Positions 8,633 through 17,490 of a stretch of DNA of 42,179 nt are shown piece by piece. The stretch lies in NCBI GenBank assembly GCA_947626465.1, contig CANQSI010000002.1, forward strand, positions 1-42,179, read 5' to 3'. Each line of letters begins with the position of its first letter. Positions within the stretch are counted from its first letter, which is position 1. The DNA comes from an uncultured Atopobiaceae bacterium (GTDB lineage: Bacteria > Actinomycetota > Coriobacteriia > Coriobacteriales > Atopobiaceae). Below the pieces are notes generated by a model that made no database searches, was not told the DNA's origin, and saw nothing but the letters and a program-made list of their open reading frames with translations. The position numbers and the translations under genes were made by a program.

Positions 8633-9562
8633 GTGGCGAAGACGCAAGAGAGCCGAGCGGCTACGGCCTACGCCGTGGGCGCGGCAAGCCGTGCACGGAC
8701 GCTCACGCGGATCCTCTGGATAGGCTTCGCGCTGAACGTCCTCGTCGCCGTCTTCAAGTTCATCTACGGCACGCTCAGCGGCTCCATGTCGATGACCAAC
8801 GACGGCATCGCGAGCTTCCTCGATGCCGGCTCCACGCTGATCGGCCTCGCGGGCGTGTCCATCGCGAGCCGCCCGCCCTCAAAGAAGCACCCCTATGGCC
8901 ACGCGAAGTACGAGACCTACGCGTCGGTGGCCATCGGCGTCATCCTCATCATCGCCGCGGGCGACATCGCGCGGGAGGCCATCGCCTCGCTCCTCGAGGG
9001 CGGAAGCCACGTGATGGTGGATTGGGCGAGCTATGTGATCATGCTCGCCACCATGGCGCTGAACATCTGGGTTGCCTGGTGGGAGGGCCGCTGGGGTCGC
9101 GCGCTCCACTCCGAATCGCTCACCGCGGACGCAAAGCACACGTGGACTGACGTCTACGTGTCGGTCTCGGTCATCTGCTCGCTCATCTTCGTGCAGCTTG
9201 GCTACCCCGCGGCAGACGCGCTCGTGTCCCTCATCGTCGCCCTCGCGGTGCTCGCGTCGGCCATCTCCATCTTCCTCGAGGCGAACCGTACGCTCGCAGA
9301 CGCTTCCCGCCTTGATGCGGGCGAGGTGGCCGAGGTCGTGGAGGGTGTGGCCGGCGTCGCGGGCGTGGATGAGGTGCGAAGCCGTGGCACCGAGGGCGAG
9401 GTCTACGTCGACCTCCATGTCCTGCTCGACCCCAACATGACGCTACGCGAGGCGAACGAGATCGCCCAGTCGGCAGAAGCGCTCCTCGAGGAGCGGTTCC
9501 CCGAGGTCGCCGACGTGAGCGTGCTGATGAAACCCGCGCAGGAGGGCAGCGAGGGGGATTGA
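8633..9562 (+). CDS. Cation diffusion facilitator family transporter (paralogue of 6545-7480)
   Basis: GSMSMTNDGIASFLDAGSTLIG, HPYGHAKYETYASVAIG, AKHTWTDVYVS; GTG start with gggagg RBS. Confidence 0.92.
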   Translation: MAKTQESRAATAYAVGAASRARTLTRILWIGFALNVLVAVFKFIYGTLSGSMSMTNDGIASFLDAGSTLIGLAGVSIASRPPSKKHPYGHAKYETYASVAIGVILIIAAGDIAREAIASLLEGGSHVMVDWASYVIMLATMALNIWVAWWEGRWGRALHSESLTADAKHTWTDVYVSVSVICSLIFVQLGYPAADALVSLIVALAVLASAISIFLEANRTLADASRLDAGEVAEVVEGVAGVAGVDEVRSRGTEGEVYVDLHVLLDPNMTLREANEIAQSAEALLEERFPEVADVSVLMKPAQEGSEGD

Positions 9563-9576
9563 GGCCGCTAGGCCTC
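9561..9576. terminator. Short palindromic hairpin spanning the stop codons of convergent genes
   Basis: GAGGCC-GCTA-GGCCTC covers both cdf2 TGA (9560-9562) and the minus-strand TAG (9568-9570); no clear T-tract. Confidence 0.3.
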
Positions 9577-11007
9577 CGGAGCCTCCACCAGCATGGTCTC
9601 AGCCTCGAGGCGCTGGAGGCAGAGCGCGAGCATGCCCGTGAAGATTGCCTCGCGAAGATCGTCGAGCTTGATGAGGTCGGGCAGGAACTTCTCCGGGAGG
9701 TGCTCGGCCACTTCGTTTCTGAGGGCATCCATGTCGGGCACGAGATCGCAGGAGAGGTAGAACGCGTCTGGCGCCGCTATGCAGCTCGTGGCCACCACGT
9801 GGGCGGCAGCGGTCTTGAGGGCGGCCTCCGGGCTCCAACGCATGTCGTCTGCATCGATGTCGATGGGCCAGAGCGATTGGATGATGCCGACCTCGCCCGC
9901 AAAGCCCCGGTGGCCCTTGACGAGCTTGCCGTCGAGCACCGTCCCCGCAGCACCCGTCTCGTGGCCCGTTTGCTGCTGGTAGAGCGACACGTTCTCATAG
10001 CGCTTCTGCGATGCGTAACAACCCACCGCCGCGGCATTCGCGTCGTTTTCAACGAAGATGCGCGCGTCGGGGTACTGCTCGAGGATCTCGCTGAAGTCGT
10101 AGGTGGTGTCTGAATCGGGAGGAAACGTCGCGATGAGCCCGTCCACGACGCCCGGTACGACGATCCCCACCGCATCCACCGCCCCGGCGTCGATTCCGGA
10201 GGAGCGCAACGAGATGAGCAAATCGCTCACGTCGCGGAAGTCCACGCGACGCTTGGCCACGCGGCCGGAGGCCTTCACCTCGTTGTCCTCGTAGAGGCGA
10301 TAGCGAATGGTGGTGCGGTTCGTGTGGAGGTTCACGAAGATCACGAGCACGCTTTTGTCGCTCAGGACCTTTCTCACGATGCGCAGGTCGGGAGCATCGG
10401 GCGTAGTGGCATCGAGGGCGTCGAGGAGGAGGCGGATCGTCCCCGCTGCGTCGTAGGCCCCGTAGATCTTGGCGGGGATCTCGAAAACCGGCGTGGAAGG
10501 GAAGGATTCCGCCACCTTCTTGCGCAGGTAGCCCACCTGTGGGGCGAGCATCACCGCAGCGTAGGCGCCATTATCCTCGACCGCTTCCTCGAGGGGCTTC
10601 GCCACGAAGGTGTAGCCGAGCGAAAGCGAGGTGGCGGTGACGCTGAGCTTCTCCGCGAACATCATCGTGGTGAGGCCGGTGGTGCAGCAAAGCAGCACGG
10701 TCTCGGTCCTGCGCGCGCCTTGCTCGAGGAGCACCTCGAGCATCTCATCGAAGAGCTCGTGGGCGCGGGGGAGGTCGTTGAGCTCGAAGTGGAGGTGGAA
10801 GATCGGCTCGGAATCCTCGTGATGTGCACGTTGGATGATGAACTCCACGATGCGCGGCTGCAGGTCATCCACCTTGTAGAACGTCACCTTCGCGTCGGCG
10901 GCATCGGTGGAAAGGTCGATCTCGTCGTCGCCCTTCGCCTCGATGGTGCAGCCGTCGATCACCCGAGAGAGGATCCACGAGCGAAACGCCTCATAGGACT
11001 TCGGCAT
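9568..11007 (-). CDS. PTS EIIB (lactose/cellobiose-type)-ROK domain fusion protein with uncharacterised N-terminal domain
   Basis: Residues ~101-199: TETVLLCCTTGLTTMMFAEKL...YAAVMLAPQVGYLRKKV...TPVFEIPAKIYGAYDAAG matches ChbB-type EIIB layout; residues ~218-479: VGIVVPGVVDGLIATFP, VENDANAAAVG, GKLVKGHRGFAGEVG are ROK-like. Confidence 0.85.
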   Translation of the reverse strand: MPKSYEAFRSWILSRVIDGCTIEAKGDDEIDLSTDAADAKVTFYKVDDLQPRIVEFIIQRAHHEDSEPIFHLHFELNDLPRAHELFDEMLEVLLEQGARRTETVLLCCTTGLTTMMFAEKLSVTATSLSLGYTFVAKPLEEAVEDNGAYAAVMLAPQVGYLRKKVAESFPSTPVFEIPAKIYGAYDAAGTIRLLLDALDATTPDAPDLRIVRKVLSDKSVLVIFVNLHTNRTTIRYRLYEDNEVKASGRVAKRRVDFRDVSDLLISLRSSGIDAGAVDAVGIVVPGVVDGLIATFPPDSDTTYDFSEILEQYPDARIFVENDANAAAVGCYASQKRYENVSLYQQQTGHETGAAGTVLDGKLVKGHRGFAGEVGIIQSLWPIDIDADDMRWSPEAALKTAAAHVVATSCIAAPDAFYLSCDLVPDMDALRNEVAEHLPEKFLPDLIKLDDLREAIFTGMLALCLQRLEAETMLVEAPEA

Positions 11008-11088
11008 GGCACCTCCGGCACCCTCGATCTCGCCAGAATCTTCGATCTGGGCAAAGTGTAGCTGCCACGTGCATCCGCCTATCGAGCG

Positions 11089-12515
11089 TTACGCAAGTTC
11101 AACAACACATCCACTGTGGGGCGCGAGACGCACCCAGAGCTTCCCCTCGCGAAGCGCCGCCTCGCCCGACCCCGCAGCTACGCGTGCGCTCTCGGCGCCT
11201 ACGGGAAGGTCGAGCCAGAGCTCTCGCTCCCCGTCGGCATTCGAGAGCGCCGTGATGCACGCCACATCGCGTCCGGATGCGTTCTCCGGATGCCCCGCGT
11301 CGAGCACGCGCGCGAAGGCGTAGGTTTCCGTTTGGAGGGAGATCTCCTGGTAGCGGCCCCAGGAGAATTCGGGATGCGCGTCCCTGAGCGTGGAGAGCGC
11401 GCGGATGAGGGGGCAGATTTCCGGGTGTGGCACGTCGAGCGTGGCGAGGTCGAGCGCCGGTCGAAGCGGCTCGTCTGCGAGGGCGCCTCGCCCCTTTCGA
11501 CCCTGGATGCCGAACTCGGAGCCGTAGTAGACGCTCGGAATGCCGAGGATCGTGAAGAGGAACACCGTCACGGGCACGAGGTCGCGGGGGTCGGCGAGCT
11601 TCGAGGCGATCCGCTCCACGTCCTGGTTGTCGCAGAAGGTGTAGAGATGCGCGCCCTGGCATGCGCCCCACGGCCCGAAGAGCCGAAGGACGTTATGCCC
11701 CATCTCGAAGTAGTTGTGCGAGTTGTGGGCGCTCCAGATGGCCTTCGAGAGCTCGTAGTTCGTCACGGAATCGAGGTGCGCATCGTTCAACCATCGCTCG
11801 TAGTTGCCCATGATCACCTCGCCCATGAGCCAAAAGTCGCTGCGGAGGCCCTTCATGCGGCCCACGAGCTGGCGCAGGAACTCGAAGTCCATCACGTCTG
11901 CGGAATCGAGGCGGATGCCGTCGATGCCGAAGTCCTCGAGCCAAAACTGCGCGACATCGAGGAGGTAGTCCCTCACCTGCTGGTTCTGGAGGTTCAGCGC
12001 GGGGAGGATGTCCACGCCTCGCCATCCCTCATAGCCAAAGCCGTCGCCCATCTGTCCCGGCCAGTCGAAGTTCACCCCGCGATACCAATCCTTCGCCCAG
12101 GAATCCCAGCGCTTCTCGCGAAGGTCCCGGAAGGCGAAGAAGTCGCGCCCGGTGTGGTTGAAGACGCCGTCCACCACGACTTTGATGCCAAGTTCATGGC
12201 AGTGCGCCACCCACGCGCGGAAGTCGTCGTTCGTGCCGAGGCGGCTGTCGACTACGCGGTAGTCGATCGTGTCGTAGCCGTGCGTCGCGCTCTGGAAGAG
12301 CGGCCCGATGTAGATGGCGGTGAATCCGAGCCCGGCGGCATGCTCGGCCCATTCGCGAAGGCGCTCGAAGGGCGCGGGGGGAAGCGGGATGCCATGCTCC
12401 TCAGCGCCGCGCGCGAGCTGGGCTTCGGCGCTCTCGAAGGAGTTCTCGCGCGGGCATCCGCAGAGCCCGAGCGGATAGATGTGGTAGAACCGCGCGCTCT
12501 CAAACCAAGGGGCCA
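11089..12515 (-). CDS. GH13 alpha-amylase-family glycosidase (cyclomaltodextrinase/neopullulanase-like)
   Basis: MAPWFESARFYHIYPLG..., VVVDGVFNHTGRDF, GIDGIRLDSADVM, FWLMGEVIMGNY, TFCDNQDVERIAS: GH13 conserved regions with Asp, Glu and Asp catalytic positions. Confidence 0.92.
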
Positions 12516-12677
12516 TACACGTCCTCTTTCCCTTGCACGCAACCGATGCATCAATCTGATAATTGTAGGAACTTCCTCGCCGTTGGCGCCGCACTGGCGC
12601 TAGATTGGTGGTTGCGAGCTCGATGGGAGCCCAGAAGCGCACACGTTCGTGGGAACATGGGACAGGGGAGGTACACC

Positions 12678-14852
12678 ATGGCAACGCTTCAGTGGCAATC
12701 GCTCGATCAAGGTGGCTCGTGGACCCAACAGGCACGGGCGAAGGATTTCCTTTCCGGATATATCGCCCTCGAGGAGGATTCTCCGGGAAACGCCTCCGGC
12801 GGCTGGGTGCGGCCGCTGCGCTTCACGCGAGAGCAGATTCGCGCCCTTTCGAGCGTAGCCGCATGGCATCCGGCGCTCTATCGCGCGCAAGCCACCTCCA
12901 CGGCGGGCATGTGCATCGAGGTGAAGACGCGCGCCACGCGCATAGGGCTCGAGGTCGTGCGCGAGGCGGGCTTGGCTCGCGTGGGCGACGAGATGGCCGA
13001 CGTGTCAGAGGACGGGTTCTCCGTCGATGTGAACGAGCGCCACGCGGAGGGAGTGCTCGATGTCCACGGCGAGGGCCTCGTGGTAGTCGACCTCTCCGAC
13101 GAGAAGAAGTCCGCAGAGCGCCTCGTGCGCCTCTGGCTCCCCGCATTTTCCCCATGCCGCGTGCGCAGCCTCTTTGCGAGCGCAGATGTGGCACCGCTTC
13201 CCAAGAGGCGTACCCTCCTCGTTCTCGGAGGGTCGGCCGCCCAAGGGCAAAACGCGCATGATCCCGGCCTCGGTTGGGCGCAGGTCCTTCGTCGCGAGGC
13301 CAATCTCGAGGTGATCAACCAGGGCCTTCTCTCCCAGGTGTTCCAGCCGAGCGCGCTCTCGCCGCTCGCGGGCAACGTCGATCCCGATCTCATCTGGATT
13401 GCCTATGGCGGGGCCTATCGCCATGAGGAGTGCTACGCCGGGGCACTCGAGCGCGATATCCGCGCGGCGCTCGGCGTGGTGCGGCGTCTATGGCGAGATC
13501 GCCCCACGTGGATCCAAACTCCCACGCCGCATGACGAGAACGCGCGTCCCTCTGCGGCGAGGAGCTGCTGGCGTGAGCTCCCCGATATCCTCGCGCGCAT
13601 CTCCGAGCGCTGGCCGCAGTTCGAGCTCGTGGATGGCGACGATCTCCTCGACGCCGATGCCTCGCTCATGGACGATGCCGACCACCCGAACGCCGAGGGC
13701 CACGCTGAGATGGCGAAGCGCATCGGGCGCGTGCTCGCGGGCAAGCCCCCCATAACGGAAAGGGAGCGCGAGGACCGCTCGCTCCCGAGCTTCCTTCGCG
13801 AGCGCGGGCGCGCAGATGCGATGCGCCGCCCGATCGCCTCTCCCGAACTCAAGGATCGCGAGGCTGCGGAGCTCGCCGAGGACGAGGTGCTCGCCGAGCC
13901 GGCCGAGGTGGCGCCCATCGCCGAGCCGGAGCTCGAGGCATCCGAAGGCGAGCTCTCCCTCCTCTCGAGGATGTCCGAGGGAGACGTGGACGAGGCCGCT
14001 GCAAAGGAGGTCGACGTCCCCGAGGGTAAGTCCGCGAGCCTCGAGGCCACGGCCGTGCTCGATGCGCGGGCGCTTCGCAGGGCGCTCAAGGAGGGCGCGC
14101 CCCCGCGTGGCACCTCGCGCGTGCGCGAGGAAGACATCGATGCCGTGCTCTCCCTCTTCGCCGAGGGGCCGCTCGATTCCGTGCCGATGGAGCAGATCGT
14201 ACTCCGCGGCCTCGGAAAGATGAGCTACGCGAGCGAGGGCTTCGCCACGGTTGATCTCCCCGATGGCACGCGCTACTTCTGGGGCACGGACGTGATCGAG
14301 GCGAAGCGGGCGATGGCGCGCCAAACGAGGCCAAGCCTCGCCGTGGTGCTCTCGCCAGAGCTCGAGGGCGTGCTTCGGCGCACCTTCTCGGCCAACGAGG
14401 CGAGCATGCCCTACACGCTCGTGGTCTACGAGGGAACGGAGCCCCTTCCCGTGGAGGCGGAACTCGACGTACGCACCCTCGCGCCCAGCTGGGCGAGCGT
14501 GATCCGCAAGGCCTACAGCTTCCCCGAGGGAGCGAGCGCGGCGGAGATCGCGCACCTCCTCGCAAAGGGGCAGATCCTCGGGGGCTTCGATCTCGACAAC
14601 CAGCTCGTGGGCTTCATCGGCGAGCATCCGGATGGAGCGCTCGGCATGCTCGAGGTCTTCCCTCGGGCGCGCCGGCGCGGCTTTGGTTCGGCGCTTCTCG
14701 CGTCGAAGGCGAACGAGCACCTCGGCAAAGGCTGGACGCCGTTCAGCCAGGTGATGGCCGCCAATGACGCATCGCTCGCCCTGCACAAGGCCGTCGGCTT
14801 CGAGGTCGTGAAGACGCGCCAGTTCTACATCCCCATGGAGGGCGCGCGATGA
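12678..14852 (+). CDS. SGNH/GDSL-like hydrolase domain fused through an acidic linker to a C-terminal GNAT acetyltransferase
   Basis: LLVLGGSAAQGQNAHDPGLGWAQVL (block I), VDPDLIWIAYGGAYR (block III-like), DDADHPNAEGHAEMAKRIG (Asp-His block V); C-terminal GNAT GMLEVFPRARRRGFGSALLASKANEHL...ANDASLALHKAVGFEVVKTRQFYIPM; RBS ggggagg upstream of ATG 12678. Confidence 0.82.
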   Translation: MATLQWQSLDQGGSWTQQARAKDFLSGYIALEEDSPGNASGGWVRPLRFTREQIRALSSVAAWHPALYRAQATSTAGMCIEVKTRATRIGLEVVREAGLARVGDEMADVSEDGFSVDVNERHAEGVLDVHGEGLVVVDLSDEKKSAERLVRLWLPAFSPCRVRSLFASADVAPLPKRRTLLVLGGSAAQGQNAHDPGLGWAQVLRREANLEVINQGLLSQVFQPSALSPLAGNVDPDLIWIAYGGAYRHEECYAGALERDIRAALGVVRRLWRDRPTWIQTPTPHDENARPSAARSCWRELPDILARISERWPQFELVDGDDLLDADASLMDDADHPNAEGHAEMAKRIGRVLAGKPPITEREREDRSLPSFLRERGRADAMRRPIASPELKDREAAELAEDEVLAEPAEVAPIAEPELEASEGELSLLSRMSEGDVDEAAAKEVDVPEGKSASLEATAVLDARALRRALKEGAPPRGTSRVREEDIDAVLSLFAEGPLDSVPMEQIVLRGLGKMSYASEGFATVDLPDGTRYFWGTDVIEAKRAMARQTRPSLAVVLSPELEGVLRRTFSANEASMPYTLVVYEGTEPLPVEAELDVRTLAPSWASVIRKAYSFPEGASAAEIAHLLAKGQILGGFDLDNQLVGFIGEHPDGALGMLEVFPRARRRGFGSALLASKANEHLGKGWTPFSQVMAANDASLALHKAVGFEVVKTRQFYIPMEGAR

Positions 14853-16252
14853 GCGCGGCGGACTTCGGCGCGACGCGCGCCGGCCTCGTGCTCGAGGAGG
14901 AATTCAACGCCACGTGCGCCGCGCTCGCGGGCGACGTCGAGAGCCGAGCTTCGGGTGACGACTATCTCGCCACCACGCACGCGCTCTACCACGGCCAGCC
15001 GCTTTCCTGGGCCTTCACGCCCAAGATCTTCACGCCGAAGGGCGAAGGCTACCTGCGGGAGATCGCGGAGACCATGGGGCGCATCATGGAGAAGGTCACG
15101 CGCGCCTTTCGCGAGCGCGAGGAGGTGCGCGCGGCGTTCGGACTGCCCCGGGAGGTGGAGGAGCTCTGCCTGCTCCCTGTGGGCTATGGCTCGGAGATCC
15201 CGCTCGCGCGCGTGGACATCTTCCTGAACGAGCGCACGGGACAGTTCTGGTTTTGCGAGCTCAACACCGACGGCTCGGCCGGCATGACGAGTGCGGTGGA
15301 GGTGAGCGAGGCAATCGCCCGTTCGGCCACGTGGGAGGCGTTCTCGAAGCGCCACGGCGAGGCGAGGACCTTCGACGTGGTGCGTGCGTGCGCCGAGGCC
15401 ATCCTCGAGACCTATTCGGAGTGGGAGGGGCGCGGCACGCACGGACACCCCGATGAGAAGCCCGTGATCGGCGTGGTGGATTACGGCGAATCCATCTCCG
15501 CAGACGAGGTGGCCCACTTCGTAGAGATCTTCGAGGAGAAGGGCGTCACGTGCCGCTTCTCCGAGATTCGCGAGCTCACGGTCGTGGAGGGGGCGGGCGG
15601 CGCGCAAATCGCCGACGCCTGCGGCACGCTCGACCTCGTGTGGCGGCGCGCCGTGCTCTCGGAAATGCTCGAGAAGCCCTGTTCGGGCTCCGAGGCACTC
15701 ATCCGTGCGCAGAGGGAGCAGCTCGCGTGCGTGGTGGGAGGGTTTCGTACCTGGCCCTGCGCCACGAAGACGGTGTTCTGCGCCCTGCGCAGCCCCGTCC
15801 TTCGCGATCTCCTCACCGGCGCCGAGCGTCGCTTCGTGGAGGAGCACGTGCCCTACACGGAGGTCCTCGGCCCCGAGACGGACCTCTCTCGCTTCGTGGA
15901 GAAGGACGAATGGATCGTAAAGCCGCAGGATGGCTATAACGCGATGGGCGTCGTGGCGGGGCTCGACGAGACGCCGAAGGCCTGGCAGGAGGTGCTCCTG
16001 CGCGCAGCCGAAACCCGCAGCGTGATCCAGCGCTACGCGCCGCAGTTCAAAAGCGCCGTCTACCTCGGAGGCAAGCTTCCGCAGGGCGAGGATCCGCTCA
16101 TCTGCCGCGAGGAATCCATGATGGAGGGGCTCTTCCTCTTCCGCGGCAAGTTCCAAGGCGTGTTCACCCGCTGCGGGCGCGAGGCGACGATCGGCGAATG
16201 GACCGATCGGCTGAACATGGGATGCTTCGTGGTGGGGGAGGAGCACGCGTGA
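14849..16252 (+). CDS. Glutathionylspermidine synthase-like ATP-grasp ligase
   Basis: RVDIFLNERTGQFWFCELNTDGSAGM, WIVKPQDGYNAMGVVAG, SVIQRYAPQFKSAVYLGG; overlaps upstream gene by ATGA. Lacks an amidase domain. Confidence 0.8.
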   Translation: MSAADFGATRAGLVLEEEFNATCAALAGDVESRASGDDYLATTHALYHGQPLSWAFTPKIFTPKGEGYLREIAETMGRIMEKVTRAFREREEVRAAFGLPREVEELCLLPVGYGSEIPLARVDIFLNERTGQFWFCELNTDGSAGMTSAVEVSEAIARSATWEAFSKRHGEARTFDVVRACAEAILETYSEWEGRGTHGHPDEKPVIGVVDYGESISADEVAHFVEIFEEKGVTCRFSEIRELTVVEGAGGAQIADACGTLDLVWRRAVLSEMLEKPCSGSEALIRAQREQLACVVGGFRTWPCATKTVFCALRSPVLRDLLTGAERRFVEEHVPYTEVLGPETDLSRFVEKDEWIVKPQDGYNAMGVVAGLDETPKAWQEVLLRAAETRSVIQRYAPQFKSAVYLGGKLPQGEDPLICREESMMEGLFLFRGKFQGVFTRCGREATIGEWTDRLNMGCFVVGEEHA

Positions 16253-17490
16253 GCGAGCGTGGCGACAGATGGCTCTCCGATGAGGCGGCCGCTGAGGTGG
16301 CGAGCCGCGTGGAGCACCACTTCACGAGCCCCTACGCCGCACGCGACGAGGATGCGCTTCGCCGGGACGCCGTGCGCGATGAGCAGACGATCCTTCGCCC
16401 CGCGTTCCAGCGCGACGTCGAGAAGATCTTGAACGTCCCCGCCTATAACCGCCTTGCCGGCAAGACGCAGGTGTTCTCGTTTTCCTCGAACGACGATGTC
16501 ACGCGTCGCGGGCTCCATGTACAGCTCGTTGCCCGCGTGGCACGCGACATCGGGCGTGCCTTGGGCTTGAACCTCGAGCTCATAGAGGCAATCGGCCTTG
16601 GCCACGACATCGGCCACACGCCCTTCGGCCATGCGGGCGAGCGCTTCTTGAACCAGATCCTCCACGAGCGCTGCGGACGCTACTTCTTCCACAACGTGCA
16701 CTCGGTACGCGTGCTCGATGCCCTCTACCACCGAAACCTCACGCTGCAGACGCTCGACGGCGCGCTTTGCCACAACGGCGAATACGAGCGGCGCCGCTTC
16801 ACGCCCACCGGGCTCACGAGCTTCGCGGCCCTCGACGGGGCGCTGAGCGCGGCCACGCATGAGGGGGATCGCGTGGTGTCCCACCTCGTGCCGATGACGC
16901 TCGAGGGGTGCGTGGTGCGCATCTCCGACATCATCGCCTACGTGGGCAAGGATCGCGCGGATGCCATACGCGCCCATCACGTGGCCGCGGAGGACTTCCA
17001 TCGAGGGCTCGCGGGCGACTACAACGCCTTCGCGCTCGGCTATTTCATCGCGGACATCGTCGAGCACTCCCTCGAGGGCACGGCAAAGGGCGCGGGGGGC
17101 CATGGGTGGATCTCCATGAGCGATGAGGCGTTCCTCGAGCTCGCGCGCGCGAAACGAGAGAACTACGCCACGATCTACCAAACGACCGAGCTTTCCGGCG
17201 AGACGGCGGCGCTCGTCGAGGAACTCTTCCGCTCGGTCTGGGACACGGCGATCGGCTGGCTCGAGGCCGGCGACGAGAGCTCGCCGATCTTTCGCCACCA
17301 CATCATGCAGCTCGAGCGCGAGAGCGGCTACTACGGCCAACGCTACGATTGGGAGAGCGACTTCGACCAAACGTGCGTGGACTACCTCGCGTCTATGAGC
17401 GACAACTACTTCCTCGCGCTTGCGGAGCGCATCGATCCCCAGCTCACGGCGAAGCTGCCGTCGCACCCCTACTTCCACGAAGGGGGCTGA
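16249..17490 (+). CDS. dGTP triphosphohydrolase-like HD-domain protein
   Basis: GTG start overlapping the upstream stop; ...NRLAGKTQVFSFSSNDDVTRRGLHVQLVARVARDIGRALGLN...GLGHDIGHTPFGHAGERFLNQ. Confidence 0.85.
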   Translation: MSERGDRWLSDEAAAEVASRVEHHFTSPYAARDEDALRRDAVRDEQTILRPAFQRDVEKILNVPAYNRLAGKTQVFSFSSNDDVTRRGLHVQLVARVARDIGRALGLNLELIEAIGLGHDIGHTPFGHAGERFLNQILHERCGRYFFHNVHSVRVLDALYHRNLTLQTLDGALCHNGEYERRRFTPTGLTSFAALDGALSAATHEGDRVVSHLVPMTLEGCVVRISDIIAYVGKDRADAIRAHHVAAEDFHRGLAGDYNAFALGYFIADIVEHSLEGTAKGAGGHGWISMSDEAFLELARAKRENYATIYQTTELSGETAALVEELFRSVWDTAIGWLEAGDESSPIFRHHIMQLERESGYYGQRYDWESDFDQTCVDYLASMSDNYFLALAERIDPQLTAKLPSHPYFHEGG

